A stretch of 64,000 nt of DNA from Nemophila menziesii (GCA_029959085.1 JARWIR010000014.1:11268001-11332000); one strand, 5' to 3'; positions 20,976 to 32,500 are shown, numbered from the stretch's first letter. The notes: generated by a model not told the origin, from the letters alone. Translations and numbers: made by a program.

Positions 20976-21561
20976 ATCATCTTGACGGGGGGTTTAAGTA
21001 TGGAATTAATTACTCAATATAAGATATAAATTATTTGATTCTGACGAACGTAATTAATCTTAGGGCCAATGAGGTAAATTAGCTTAATCATTCGAAAGTG
21101 GATCATATTTACCCTGACAGGACTTGTGACACTCTAGAATAGCTTTGTAGTCCACCCTGAAGGGGGTACAAAGATTCTTGAATCCCGACCAATGTCAATT
21201 GACCAATTTGACCCTTAAACAACATATGATATGAAATAGCGTTAGGAGGATCCCTTGCGTCTCTCAAGTACTGCCTTCCATTTCTTACATCTAGCTATTT
21301 ATTCCTTGCGTTTAGTTATTTAATTGCATTTTCATATTAGTCTTTAATATCTTAGGAACTATAAAACCAAACAAACAACTATTAAATCATTTATTTGCTT
21401 TCGTAAGTGCAATCATTCATTAATTGATAAGCATTGTAGTTAACCATACCGTCCCTGCGAACGATCCTGTTTATCACTATTATTACTTGGGACAACTGGT
21501 ACACTTGCGGTTGTGGTTCTCATACTTATTGCATTATTTTAGAACACACAAAGGACCACCA

Positions 21562-21643
21562 ATAATCCCTCTACTAGGTCCACTAACCACTCAAAAGTAT
21601 GTCCCGTGATACGATTATTCTATCACAAAAGGCGAGACATCAC
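21562..21643 (-). repeat. End of an old - strand LTR (element C), target of element A
   Basis: It ends GCGAGACATCA with a partner ATGTCCC about 40 bases before, like the U3 ends of the other LTRs in the window. The rest would lie beyond the left end of element A. Confidence 0.5.
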
Positions 21644-21645
21644 TT

Positions 21646-21817
21646 AAGTATTCGAATCCACCATAACCGAATCCTCTCTAATCGAAGGACTACACTTTCT
21701 CTTCTTAGATTTACTCACATAAACCTCAATCGGTTTTCTCTTATTCTCAACCAATTCCTTACTTGGATTATTTTTCACCTATTTAACATGAGCAAGTGTC
21801 TCCATTTTTCGCGTCAT
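21646..21817 (-). pseudogene. Post-pol ORF remnant, element C
   Basis: ATG at 21817, preceded by a degenerate PPT-like tract, as in A and B. It starts MTRKMETL, has an early stop, then a basic stretch (KSKKRKCSPSI) that recalls the basic N-terminal part of the ORF in A, and stops at 21646. It is joined almost directly to the LTR end, so the helical part and the noncoding region were deleted. Confidence 0.45.
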
Positions 21818-22219
21818 CTTCCTCCTCAAACTCAAGATCTTACCACTTTGAGTTACCCCTTGATATGGGTGATTTAGGTGTTACTTGGAGTAGGAAAAGT
21901 GTAAGAAAGGTGTTTCTCTATGTCCGTATGAAGGATTTGTGGTGCGTTGAGAAGGAATTAAAGAATTTAGTAAGAAGGATTTTTAAATTTCTGGATTTAA
22001 TTCTAATTTTCTAATGTATTTAGAATGATTTGGTTGTTTATTTATTCTTAGGAGTGATGTAGGGATGAATTTGTATTTGGAATTTTGGTTATTTGGGTGT
22101 GTTTTGATGGTAAGGTTCGGTTTGAGATTCAATGGAGTTTGGGTGCTTGGGGAAGAATAATAAGGCTACGTTTTAGGTTTAATGTGTAAATTGAGAAAAG
22201 ATGGCCTCAATCTTGCTGG
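21818..22219 (-). other. Leader region of element C, no gene seen
   Basis: It corresponds to the stretch between palindrome array and post-pol ORF in the other elements. No clear TATA box remains. Confidence 0.5.
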
Positions 22220-22665
22220 ATTTTGCATCGCGTTGTGGTATACCGCCCATAGGCGTGGTATACCTCTCCAGGTTTTGAGGCTTTTGACCTTCTTTACCGT
22301 CGACCTTGCACGACAACTCTGTGCTTGCTCTGTGGTCCACCCCCTATTGGGTGAGGTGTACCACTCGATCCCATAAACTCTCTGACCTTATTGACGGTGA
22401 TCTAGCTGTCATGATGTTGTGTTGCACAGCGGTGCACCTAGGGCACGACATACCGCACGACCTCATCTTGAATTTTGACCAATAACACCATGTCGCTTTT
22501 CTCCCTATGGTCAAAGGTCGCAAGCAGTATACCGCAGATATGGTGTTGTATACCACGCGAGCAACGTAAGCTTCAGACTTTTTAACTCGTAGCATCTAAG
22601 ATAGGACGGTGTATGATGGTGCAGTGTATAGCTCGTAGGCTTAGTATACCGCTTGACCTGATGGT
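22220..22665 (-). repeat. Palindrome array, element C type (GTGGTATACCGC)
   Basis: Several degenerate copies around GTATACC, such as TGGTATACCGCCC and CAGTATACCGCAG. A PPT-like complement (ACCCCAAACTC) follows at 22690-22700. Confidence 0.7.
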
Positions 22666-22862
22666 GGGAATAAATTTTTCATTTCTTTCACCCCAAACTC
22701 AATTCTAGACATACATACACATTAATAACACTCTATACCATTCTCATTAACTATAATATACACTAAATAAATAATAAACATACAAATAAATACTAAGAAC
22801 ATAACATTAAATGACTGGAGAATTAAAAACATGGGTTGTCTCCCAAGAAGAACTTTTGTTTA

Positions 22863-22880
22863 ACGTTTGAAGTTCAACGT
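22863..22880 (-). other. Conserved post-pol-type hairpin, element C
   Basis: ACGTTTGAAGTTCAACGT: the arms CGTTTGAA and TTCAACG pair with one bulged T. A second small stem, TGGG/CCCA around GGGAGACAACCC, lies at 22830-22845. Confidence 0.65.
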
Positions 22881-22892
22881 GTTGCCTTGAGA

Positions 22893-23215
22893 TCATATCT
22901 TCCACACATAACTTCCCTACCAATGAGTGAGGCTATTAACATCTACCAAGTGGAATTTTCATCCCTTGGCCTTCAATTCAACCGCCTTTTCAGAAAAAAA
23001 TTTATGGACTGCGAATGGACCATTCCAAGAGCCCTTTTTCTTGCAAGATCGTTGTGGGGGATCTGGAGCTTTCATTATGACCTCGTTGCCTACCACAAAC
23101 TATTCTTCTTCTATGGGTTCTCTCTGAACTTTATCATCTTGTTTCGAGATCCACTTCAAGTGGTCAAGGGTTGGTTTCCCCTTACGATTCAGAGGAACTT
23201 TATTAGGTGGTTTAC
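22893..23215 (-). pseudogene. C-terminal part of an unknown ORF (ORF X), element C
   Basis: On the - strand the frame reads KKKGSWNGPFAV and, after indels, VDVNSLTHW-stop-GSYVWKI and TGA (22893-22895). Element D carries a related ending (NAWMGPFVV, VDIHNLTH, GGYILKG) at the same distance from the hairpin. It is not the usual Athila integrase end. Cut at 23216 by an LTR fragment. I do not recognise the family. Confidence 0.45.
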
Positions 23216-23612
23216 TGATGTCTCCCTTTTTGTTCTAAATATAATACCTTAGGATACATCATTTTAGGTAGAAAATGGTCTTTTTATATTGACTTTTGTG
23301 TTTAATTCGTAATATTCCCATTTTTTGTCTTGAATTGATGAATTATTATTTTTATAGCATATTTGGTTTAATTTGTGTGTTAATGTGAAACTTTAAAGAT
23401 ATATAAAAATAAATTAGACACCAAATCAATTTTAAGAAGATAAGGAAAGAAGATGTTGAATAAATCAGTAGATTGAAGAAGGAAAAGATAAGCTAGGAAA
23501 GGAAAAGTTGCCAAATAAACTGAATTTCACCAGCTACGTCCACAAAAGTGATCATAACTCAATATTGGCTTGGAATTTGGGAATTTTGAAGAATGGTCTG
23601 AAGAATGATCAT
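23216..23612 (+). repeat. LTR fragment, G-like family, + orientation
   Basis: Starts TGATGTCTCC with partner GGATACATCA. The later part (TTTCACCAGCTACGTCC, GAATGGTCTGAA) matches the LTRs of element G in reverse orientation. It ends abruptly at a protease fragment; no internal region is attached. Confidence 0.7.
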
Positions 23613-23614
23613 AA

Positions 23615-23879
23615 CTATTTTATCACATAGAATTTCTTCTCCTTGTCTTGCACTTGCATGACCAGTTCATGATTCTCTACATTAATCAAAGTGTGCCCCA
23701 TGGCTAAGAATTTCCTCCATAATTTTATTGGCTCATTCTTATATGCGTTATAGTGAATAATAAAGAAGTCACATGGAATCATAATATTACCTACCTTAAC
23801 GAGCACGCCCTCAATCTTTCCTTCTGGTTGGGAGAGTGTCATATCATCAATTTGTAAGACCTTGGTGGTAGGCCTCTAG
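23615..23879 (-). pseudogene. Aspartic protease fragment of another Ty3/gypsy element (H)
   Basis: An open - strand frame reads RPTTKVLQIDD, SQPEGKIEGVLVK, LINVENHELVMQVQD. It aligns with residues about 165-245 of the Pol of element B, just after the catalytic DLGAS, which is not included. The left end is lost at the LTR fragment; the right end is the insertion point of element F (flank TCTAG). Confidence 0.8.
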
Positions 23880-24162
23880 TGGTGAAAAATATGTGATAAA
23901 ATAACGAATAAATAAAGAGAATAAAATAACACAGACCCAATACTACCATGATAAACTAACTACAATTTCACAGATCGTTTGCAAGTTATAGTTCATAAAT
24001 AATATTTGTTCTTAGGGATTTAAGTAGCTATTTCAACTTCGTGTTAAATATTAGAACGTTTGGTTTTAAAGGTTTAATTAATAACATAAGCAATGAAGTG
24101 CTTTGTTTTCTAGTTCAATAAATAAACAATTATGAAAATGAGATAAAAGGTAAGGAGGTGCA
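23880..24162 (-). repeat. 3' LTR of element F, first part
   Basis: Starts TGGTGAAAAATATGTGATAAAATAA, like other LTRs of the D family; interrupted by the copia element after GTGCA. Confidence 0.78.
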
Positions 24163-24322
24163 TGTTAGCCTCACCTTGTTTTTATTCCCGTTTTAATATT
24201 CGACAAATCATCATTTAAACTAAAATTCATTTGGTATCACTTTTAAAGGTTTTTCAAAACCCCTCATTAGATTAGTTGTGTTTAATTCCTTGATCTTAAG
24301 CTTGAGCTTCAAAAGAGCAGTG

Positions 24323-24566
24323 TCGCGGTACACCGGACAAGAGCTGCGGTACACCGCAGTACCACGGACCAATGGCGCGGTGCATAGGCTAGTCCGACCA
24401 GTAAGCTAAGAAAATGTGCGGTACACCGGACTGAGGCGCGGTACACCGGACTGAGGCACGGACCAGGATCACGGTGCATAGGATAGCCCGTCAGTTTACT
24501 TTGAAATCAAGACGAGTGATTTTGCGGTGCACCGGACCATACCCGCGGTACACAGCATGAAAGGGT
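24323..24566 (+). repeat. GCGGTACACCGG palindrome array in the copia 5' LTR
   Basis: Repeated GCGGTACACCGGAC and GCGGTGCATAGG words directly upstream of the TATA box. Copy in the 3' LTR at about 30787-31025, partly rearranged (the stretch after TAGTCCG near 24397 differs). Confidence 0.85.
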
Positions 24567-24662
24567 TTTTGCACTATTACTAGAGGACAAAGCTTATATC
24601 CGTTGGAGATAAAATAGATCCGTTAGATAGAAGCCTTTTGACCGTTGGAAGCTTATTTCAGC

Positions 24663-24669
24663 TATAAAT
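24663..24669 (+). promoter_or_regulatory. LTR TATA box, copia element
   Basis: TATAAAT, about 100 bases after the palindrome array. Same in the 3' LTR at 31127-31133. Confidence 0.65.
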
Positions 24670-25327
24670 TGAAGCTCATTCAAGACACAACTCAAGCCTT
24701 CCATCTACCAATCTTAAGAGCAATTAATATTATCATTCAAGAAGGTTTCAAAGGAGCATTCAACTCATATTCATTCTTAAGCTACATAGTTTATATCCAC
24801 TCATTTAGGAGTTTAGTTACAAAGCTTTTATAAGCACCCCTAAACACTTTTCCTTTCCTCTTAGTTCTTGTAATAGATTAAGAGAGTAGTGTGAGTATAG
24901 GTTCTATACTTGGTTCCTTGTGTTGGTGATAACACAAGTGTATTTCCTTCAAGGTTTTGAAGTGGTTGTAAAGGGTTTGTAATCTCACCCGGTTTAAGAG
25001 TTACGAAGATTAGTTGAGAATCTTGCAAATCCTAAGGAGGCTTACTTAGGTAGTGGATGTAAGGAACCGAACCACTATACATCGTTGTGTATCGTTTTCT
25101 ATCCCTACACTCTTTACATTTCCGCACTCTATATGCTTGATAAAATGCTTACATGAATAGTTTGATAATATTGCCTTTTAGGATTATCTAGTTCTTAACT
25201 ATTTAGTTTGCTAAAACAATAGGATTCAAATTAGCTTTTAATTTTATTTACTTGAAATAAAATTAGCCGATTGATATTCCATTGTCCTATTCAACCCCCC
25301 TTCTAGGACGCATATAGAATATCAATT

Positions 25328-25339
25328 GGTATCAGAGCC
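25328..25339 (+). other. Primer-binding site of the copia element (tRNA-Met initiator)
   Basis: TGGTATCAGAGC two bases after the 5' LTR: the usual plant copia PBS. Confidence 0.93.
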
Positions 25340-25379
25340 TAGCTCTATTGTACTTAATCGTTTCTAGAGTTAATACGAT

Positions 25380-27174
25380 ATGGATTCTAATCAACCGGAA
25401 GGTTCATGTTCTACTAGACCTCCGCTTTTTGTAGGAAAAGATTACTTTGGATGGAAAAAGAAAATGGAGATTCATGTCAAAGGAATTGATTACTTTTTGT
25501 GGCTTGCTATCAAGAAGGGTCCTTACATTCCTTATGTTGATGCTAGTAAAACGGATGTGAAAGATGAAGATGATTACAATGATCAAGACATAGCCAAACT
25601 CACCAAAAACAACAAAGCTATGAACATACTCATAAATGGGTTAAGTGTCATGGAATATGCTAGAGTTAGTGAATGCAATTTGGCTCATGAAATGTGGCAA
25701 CTCTTGGAGCTATCATATCAAGGAACGGAAGATATCAAAGAAACTAAGATTGGTCTTTTTATCACCAAGTATGAGCTATTTCGTATGGAGCCCGATGAAG
25801 CCTTAAATGCTATGCATCAAAGATTTTCTAACATTGTCAACACCTTGAAGACTCTTGGTCAAGAGTATACCAACAAAGGACAATGTCGAAAAATCTTATT
25901 TGCTCTTCCAAGAAAATACAAATCAAAAATCAACTCTATAAGAGACACTAAAGATCTTTAAAAAATGACGGTTCATGAACTCATTTGCAACCTCATGACG
26001 GAAGAGCTTGTGCTTGAAGAAGAAAAGATAAGAGATGATGAGGAGAAGAAGATTAAGAAATCCATTGCTTTCCATGCCTTGAGTACCAAGTTGAAAGAAC
26101 GAAAAGAAAGGAAGGAAAGTGAAGAAGAAGAAAACTCACATGAAGAAGAAACTAGTGAAGATGAAGGAGTAGCTATGTTGGCAAGAGATATGAAAAAATT
26201 CATGAGATACAAACGCTTTGCCAAGAAAGGAAGTTCTTCCACACCATATAAGAAGAATGTTAGAGCTATCAAACAAGATGAACCCACTTGCTATCATTGC
26301 AAGAAAGTTGGTCACATCAAAACCTATTGTCCTCTTCTTCAAAAGGAGAAACCTAAGAGAGAAATGCATGCTAATATCACTTGGGATACTCAAAATTCGG
26401 GTGAAGAAGAAAGTGATAATGAGAATGTTAATCTTGTTGCCTTTATGGGAAAACTTGAAAGTGATGAAGATGCTTCTTGGGATGATGATGCCGGTTCAAC
26501 TCACTTTGCCTTTATGGCAAATCATGATGAGGTAACTCCTAAATCTAAACTCTCTTTATCTAATGATGATGCTAGTGAACAAGATATTCATGAGGCATTT
26601 GATTCTCTTTACAATGATTTTTTTAAACTCTATTGAAACAAACAAAGTTTTAACTAAAGATTTAGAAATTGAGAGAAATAGAACTAAAGAGGTTTTGAAA
26701 GCTTTGGAAGATTGTCAAAATCTTTGTGATGAATGTATAGATGAAAATGAGAAACTTCATCGTATTGAGAAAAATCTTTTGGAAGAAAAATCTTTGTTGG
26801 AGAAAAAGATTGTTGATCAAAATGCTATTATTTTAAAATTTACAAGTGGGCAAGAAAACTTGGATTTGATTTTAGGTTCTCAAAAAATGGCTTTTGAAAA
26901 AAGTGGTGTTGGATATGATCCATTCACTAAACAAAAACCCTTGAAAAATGTTTTTGTAAAATCAAAAATTTCAAATGCAATTCCATCTTCTTCAAAATCT
27001 TCTATCACTTGCACCTATTGTGAAAAACTTGGTCATGATGCATCTCATTGTTATTATCGTAAATTATTGGATTTGGGATCTCTTGTGCCACTTTGGAAAA
27101 GGCCTATATGGGCTATAAAAAGAAAATCCACTAACCCTCATGGACCCAAACCAAATTGGGTACCTAAAGCCTAA
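25380..27174 (+). pseudogene. gag: Gag of the copia element, broken
   Basis: Starts ATG 25380. The N-terminal part (RPPLFVGKDYFGWKKKM) is the plant retrotransposon Gag N-terminal domain, then a UBN2-type capsid region (LAHEMWQLLELSYQGTEDIKE). A stop (TAA 25959-25961) interrupts one frame that goes on to 26636: a Glu/Lys-rich segment, zinc knuckle CYHCKKVGHIKTYC (CX2CX4HX4C) and an acidic run. A frame change in a T run near 26620 leads to the 26563-27174 frame with a coiled-coil-like stretch and a second knuckle (CTYCEKLGHDASHC), ending NWVPKA-stop. The two knuckles and long Gag fit the Sirevirus type. Confidence 0.88.
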
Positions 27175-27194
27175 ATTATTTTTGTGTGTAGGGA

Positions 27195-27695
27195 TTGAGC
27201 ATCAAGAAGCAAAATATATGGCTCCTTGATAGTGGATGCTCAAGACATATGACCGGGAACCCATCATTATTTACACGTCTATATAAAACAAAAGGTGATA
27301 GAGTTACTTTTGCCGATAATACTAAAAAACGCGTTTTGGGTAAAGGTAACATCGGTAATATGAATTCTTTACTTATCTCAAATGTTTTGCTTGTTGAGGG
27401 TCTTTCTTTTAACTTGCTTAGTATAAGTCAACTTTGTGATGTTGGTTATAGTGTTAAATTTGAAGCATCTAGATGCATTGTTTTCAAAAATGATGAGTTA
27501 GATACTATGTTTATTGCAAAAAGATCGGATAATGTTTTTGTAGTTGATCTTGAGAGTATTATGGGTCAACGTATTAAATGCTTATCCGTGGTAAATGATA
27601 GTTGGCTTTGGCATAGACGTTTAGGACATGCTAGTATGGATTTGATTTCAAAATTGTCTAGAAAAAATTCTTGTCGTCGGTGTGCCTATTTATAA
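27195..27695 (+). pseudogene. Protease and start of the integrase zinc region, copia element
   Basis: WLLDSGCSRHMTG holds the protease active site DSG. Then follow the protease body and the GAG-pre-integrase motif (LWHRRLGHASMDLISKL). The frame differs from the preceding Gag piece and shifts again at an A run near 27661-27667, so it ends early with a foreign tail. Confidence 0.88.
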
Positions 27696-28968
27696 ATTTG
27701 ATAAAGATAAATTATGTGATGCATGTCAACTTGGTAAACAGCATCGTTCATCTTTTAAATCCATAAATAAGGTCATCACCGTTAGGCCACTTCAATTATT
27801 GCATATGGATCTTTTTGGTCCCGTTGATGTCACTAGTCTAGGAGGATCTAGATATGTCTTTGTTGTTGTTGATGATTACACTAGATATACATGGGTGATG
27901 TTCCTTGCTTTAAAAAGTCAAGCCTTCAATGAATTTGCAAAACTTTGTAGAAAGGTGCAAAATGAGAAAGGCTACTCTATTACATGCATTCGTAGTGATA
28001 ATGGTAGTGAATATGTGAATTCTCCTTTTGTGCATTTTTGTGATGAATTTGGGATTGAGCATAATTTTTCGGCTCCTAGAACTCCCCAACAAAATGGGGT
28101 AGTGGAAAGGAAAAACCGAACTCTACAAGAAATGGCTAGAACAATGCTAAAAGAACATAGCTTGCCTACATATTTTTGGGGTGAAGCCGTTCATACGGCT
28201 TGTTATGTGTTAAATAGAGTTCTAATTAGACCCCTTACTAAGAAAACCCCTTATGAGCTTTGGAATGGTAGACTACCAACTATTGCTTATTTTCGTGTTT
28301 TTGGGTGCAAATGTTTTATCTTAAACACTAGGGACTATTTGGGAAAATTTGATGCTAAATCGGATGAAGGTATTTTTCTTGGTTATTCCACTAAGGGAAA
28401 AGCCTATCGCATTTTCAATAAACGTACTCGTACCATTGAGGAATCTATGCATGTTGACTTTGATGAGACTAATCCTTTTTGTATCAAGAAAGTAGTAGAT
28501 GTTGATTTACATGAAGATATTCCACAAGATCAACCCTTAGAATCTCCTACTCAAGAATTAAAATCTCATGATGAATCTCTTAAGGAAAATGGTCAACTCT
28601 CAAATGAAGCTAGTACGGATTTACCAAAGTGTTGGAAAAATATCAAAGATCACCCAAGTGAATTAATTCTAGGTGATCCAAATGAAGGTGTTACCACTCG
28701 TTCTCGTATTATTGCTTTATGTGCTCATCAAGCATTCTTATCTCAAATTGAGCCCAAAAATATTAAAGAAGCCTTGCTAGATGATCATTGGATAAACGCT
28801 ATGCATGAGGAATTAAATCAATTTGAGCGAAGTAAAGTTTGGACATTAATTGAGAAACCAATTGGCCCTACTATTATTGGCACTAAGTGGGTATTTCGCA
28901 ACAAGCTAGATGACACCGGTATTATCACTAGAAATAAAGCAAGGTTAGTTGCTCAAGGATACAATTAA
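27682..28968 (+). pseudogene. Integrase and start of RT, copia element
   Basis: CDACQLGKQHRSSF completes the zinc finger. Core: D of HMDLFGP, D of IRSDNGSEYVN, E of PQQNGVVERKNR, so all three catalytic residues are present. Then the C-terminal integrase region (VFGCKCFILN, FLGYSTKGKAYRIFN), a variable linker and the RT start (WVFRNKLDDTG, ARLVAQGYN). It ends in TAA 28966-28968, where a Gln codon would be expected; reading goes on in the same frame after it. Confidence 0.9.
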
Positions 28969-30348
28969 GAAGAAGGTATTGATTTCGATGAAACTTTTGC
29001 TCCGGTAGCTAGACTTGAATCTATTCGTATGCTACTTGCTTTTGCTTGTTATATGAATTTTAAACTTTACCAAATGGATGTCAAAAGTGCTTTTTTAAAT
29101 GGTTTTATAGATGAAGAAGTTTTTGTTAAACAACCACCGGGTTTTGAAGATCAAAAATTTCCAAATCATGTTTTTAAACTTTCAAAAGCTTTATATGGTT
29201 TAAAACAAGCACCTCGTGCTTGGTATGAACGTTTAAGCAAATTTTTGTTAGATGATGGTTTTAAACGAGGAAATATTGACTCCACTTTATTTATAAAAAG
29301 GTCTTCTAAAGATATCCTTCTTGTTCAAATTTATGTGGATGATATTATATTTGGTGCTACTAATGAAAATCTTTGTGAGAATTTTTCTAAAAGCATGCAT
29401 AAGGAATTTGAGATGAGCATGATGGGAGAATTGAATTACTTTCTTGGACTTCAAATCAAGCAAATGAAGGATGGCATCTTTGTAAATCAAGCCAAATACA
29501 CAAAAGAATTGATCAAAAAATTTGGACTTGAAGATGCAAAGGAAATCGGAACTCCAATGAGCACATCCACAAAATTAGACAAAGATGAAGATGGTAAGGA
29601 GGTTGATGAGAAAGCATATCGAGGTACGATTGGTAGCTTACTTTATTTAACCGCTTCTAGGCCCGATATTATGTTCCCCGTGTGTCTTTGTGCTAGATTT
29701 CAATCCTCTCCTAAGGAATCTCATCTTAGTGCCGTTAAGCGTATTTTTAGGTATTTGAAAGGAACCCTAAGTCTAGGTCTTTGGTACCCTAGATTTACCT
29801 CTTTTGAACTAATAGGTTATTCGGATGCCGATTATGCCGGTTGTAGACTTGATAGGAAGAGTACTAGTGGAAGTTGCCAATTCTTAGGTCAATCCCTTGT
29901 TTCTTGGTCTAGTAGAAAACAAAATAGTGTTGCTTTATCCACGGCTGAAGCCGAATATGTTGCGGCCGGAAATTGTGTGACTCAAATTCTTTGGATGAAA
30001 CAAACCTTACTAGATTTTGGCCTAGAGTATGATTGTGTTCCCATTCGTTGTGATAACACTAGTGCTATCAATCTTACCAAAAATCCTATTCAACACTCTA
30101 GAACGAAACACATAGAAATCCGTCATCATTTTATCCGTGATCACACTCAAAAAGGGGATATTGTACTTGAATTTGTCACTTCGGAAAATCAACTAGCCGA
30201 TATCTTTACTAAACCTCTACCCCAAGATCTTTTTGAGAAAATTCGTTGTGAGATTGGCATGAAATTCTCTAACCTTCTTATCATGCCATTATTGTTTAGT
30301 GCTTTTTGTGTATATTATATTGTTGCTAATATTTTCTTGATGTTATAG
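28969..30348 (+). pseudogene. RT and RNase H, copia element
   Basis: Continues the previous frame: FAPVARLESIRML, MDVKSAFLNG, KALYGLKQAPRAWY, catalytic YVDD (near 29330), then RNase H (YSDADYAGCRLDRKSTSG, TAEAEYVAAGNC). An uninterrupted 459 codons. The end is odd: after FEKIRCEIGM comes a hydrophobic stretch of about 25 residues (LLIMPLLFSAFCVYYIVANI) that could span a membrane or be chance read-through. Confidence 0.92.
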
Positions 30349-30628
30349 GGTCCTTGAAGCGTCTAATTGTTATCCATTTATTTCTTTAGCCTTTGTTTTT
30401 ACTCAAAATGTATTTTGACCCCATAAAATTTTCAAAAATCGTATCATTGATTCTTTTTGTTGTTGACAAAGGGGGAGAAATTTTAGTTAAACTTTTTCAA
30501 ATGCATTTTGTGAGGGGGAGTTTTTATAAAAACTCTAGTGATTAGGTTGAGGGGGAGTTTTTTATCAAAACTTTATCTTAGGCATCTTCAAAAGTTTATG
30601 ATTTGTCAAACATCAAAAAGGGGGAGAT
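30349..30628 (+). other. Multiple PPT region of the copia element
   Basis: Four purine runs with GGGGGAG (near 30470, 30512, 30551 and 30620). The last, AAAAAGGGGGAGA, ends one base before the 3' LTR. Repeated PPTs are a known Sirevirus trait. Confidence 0.85.
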
Positions 30629-31786
30629 TGTTAGCCTCACCTTGTTTTTATTCCCGTTTTAATATTCGACAAATCATCATTTAAACTAAAATTCATTTGG
30701 TATCACTTTTAAAGGCTTTTCAAAACCCCTCATTAGATTAGTTGTGTTTAATTCCTTGATCTTAAGCTTGAGCTTCAAAAGAGCAGTGTCGCGGTACACC
30801 GGACAAGAGCTGCGGTACACCGCAGTACCACGGACCAAAGGCGCGGTGCATAGGCTAGTCCGTCAGTTTACTTTGAAAATGTGCGGTACACCGGACTGAG
30901 GCGCGGTACACCGGACTGAGGCACGGACCAGGATCACGGTGCATAGGATAGCCCGTCAGTTTACTTTGAAATCAAGACGAGTGATTTTGCGGTGCACCGG
31001 ATCATACCCGCGGTACACCGCATGAAAAGGTTTTTGCACTATTACTAGAGGACAAAGCTTATATCCGTTGGGGATAAAATAATCCGTTAGATAGAAGCCT
31101 TTTGACCGTTGGAAGCTTATTTCAGCTATAAATTGAAGCTCATTCAAGACAACTCAAGCCTTCCATCTACCAATCTTAAGAGCAATTAATATTATCATTC
31201 AAGAAGGTTTCAAAGGAGCATTCAAGTCATATTCATTCTTAAGCTACATAGTTTATATCCACTCATTTAGGAGTTTAGTTACAAAGCTTTTATAAGCACC
31301 CCTAAACACTTTTCCTTTCCTCTTAGTTCTTGTAATAGATTAAGAGAGTAGTGTGAGTATAGGTTCTATACTTGGTTCCTTGTGTTGGTGATAACACAAG
31401 TGTATTTCCTTCAAGGTTTTGAAGTGGTTGTAAAGGGTTTGTAATCTCACCCGGTTTAAGAGTTACGAAGATTAGTTGAGAATCTTGCAAATCCTAAGGA
31501 GGCTTCCTTAGGTAGTGGATGTAGGGAAACCGAACCACTATACATCGTTGTGTATCGTTTTCTATCCCTACACTCTTTACATTTCCGCACTCTATATGCT
31601 TGATAAAATGCTTACATGAATAGTTTGATAATATTGTCTTTTAGGATTATCTAGTTCTTAACTATTTAGTTTGCTAAAACAATAGGATTCAAATTAGCTT
31701 TTAATTTTATTTACTTGAAATAAAATTAGCCGATTAATTTTCATTGTCCTATTCAACCCCCCTTCTAGGACGCATATAGAATATCA
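30629..31786 (+). repeat. 3' LTR of the copia element
   Basis: 1158 bp, TGTTAGCC...ATATCA, followed by the TSD GTGCA. Confidence 0.95.
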
Positions 31787-32080
31787 GTGCAAGTATGAAC
31801 TTATGCTATTAAATTAACGATTCTTAAGAATAAGGGTGAATGGGTAATTTCACTTTAGCTGGGATTCTAATGTCATCCTAAATCCCGCCAGGGTAGATAG
31901 GTTACTATTCTACGGTACTAATGACCTCGTCAGAGTAACATTACAATACTTTCAAATGATTGACTGCATAAACCCTAATAACTATGTGGTTGGTCAAGAC
32001 CATCAGATTCACTAACACACACCACACATCTATGTCATACATCCGTATTTTAACCCCCCCCCCCTTTCCCTTTTGGATGA

Positions 32081-32094
32081 TCGTTTCACAACGA
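32081..32094 (-). other. Conserved LTR leader hairpin, element F
   Basis: TCGTT-GTGA-AACGA on the - strand. Stem and loop size differ from B, but the place is the same and the loop is of GNRA type. Confidence 0.55.
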
Positions 32095-32498
32095 ATAGCT
32101 TAAAGTACTAAGTTCTATTACTAAATGGCTAGTAAAGAAACAATGGTTAATAAAAAGACATAGTTAATGGAAATTAATAAAAACCAAATAAATTAAATAC
32201 TAAAATCCCATATTCAAATTAAAACAGTTAAGCAATAAAAAATTATTCATATAATTACAATCCTAAAAGAGAAATTATGCATAATAGACTCTGTAATAAA
32301 TAGCTTAGAAATAAATTATAGACAAAATAAATCTTGACTAATTTACCCAAAGAATAGAGATGAAGAAGTGTCGAATTGATGCGGTGAAGCTCAATCTCTG
32401 GATTCCTCCACCTCTAGATCTTCTTGATTGCTTCTATGATGATTTATTAATGAATATAAAGCTTAGGCAGCCAAGGGATAATTATATAAGGTTAGGAA

Positions 32499-32500
<2 letters not shown>

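Larger units (their letters stand above)
1..21561 (+). mobile_element. Athila-like Ty3/gypsy element A, 5' end outside the window, split by element B
   Basis: The window opens inside gag of this element. Gag remnant, Pol, GC-rich palindromes, a post-pol env-like ORF, 3' noncoding region, PPT and 3' LTR follow in order on the + strand. The LTR starts with TG at 7974, is broken at 8321 by element B, resumes at 20337 and ends with CA at 21561. Gag and pol carry several frameshifts, stops and a deletion, so the copy is dead. Its 5' LTR and left target duplication lie outside the window. The right flank (21562 on) looks like the end of an older - strand LTR, so A probably jumped into that LTR. Confidence 0.9.
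20337..21561 (+). repeat. 3' LTR of element A, second part
   Basis: Continues the LTR cut at 8321. It contains the TATA box, leader and U5, and ends ...GGACCACCA. Total LTR length about 1.57 kb. Confidence 0.88.
24163..25325 (+). repeat. 5' LTR of the copia element
   Basis: TGTTAGCC...ATATCA, 1163 bp. Palindrome array at 24323-24566, TATA box at 24663-24669. Confidence 0.95.
24163..31786 (+). mobile_element. Ty1/copia Sirevirus-like retrotransposon
   Basis: 7624 bp, LTRs of 1163 and 1158 bp, TG...CA ends, perfect TSD GTGCA (24158-24162 and 31787-31791), Met-initiator PBS, Gag-Pol in copia order (integrase before RT) and several PPT-like runs before the 3' LTR. The Gag type, the multiple PPTs and the CG-rich palindromes in the LTR fit Sireviruses. 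The LTRs differ at few sites plus short indels, so it is fairly young, but two stops and at least three frame changes make it non-autonomous. Confidence 0.95.
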
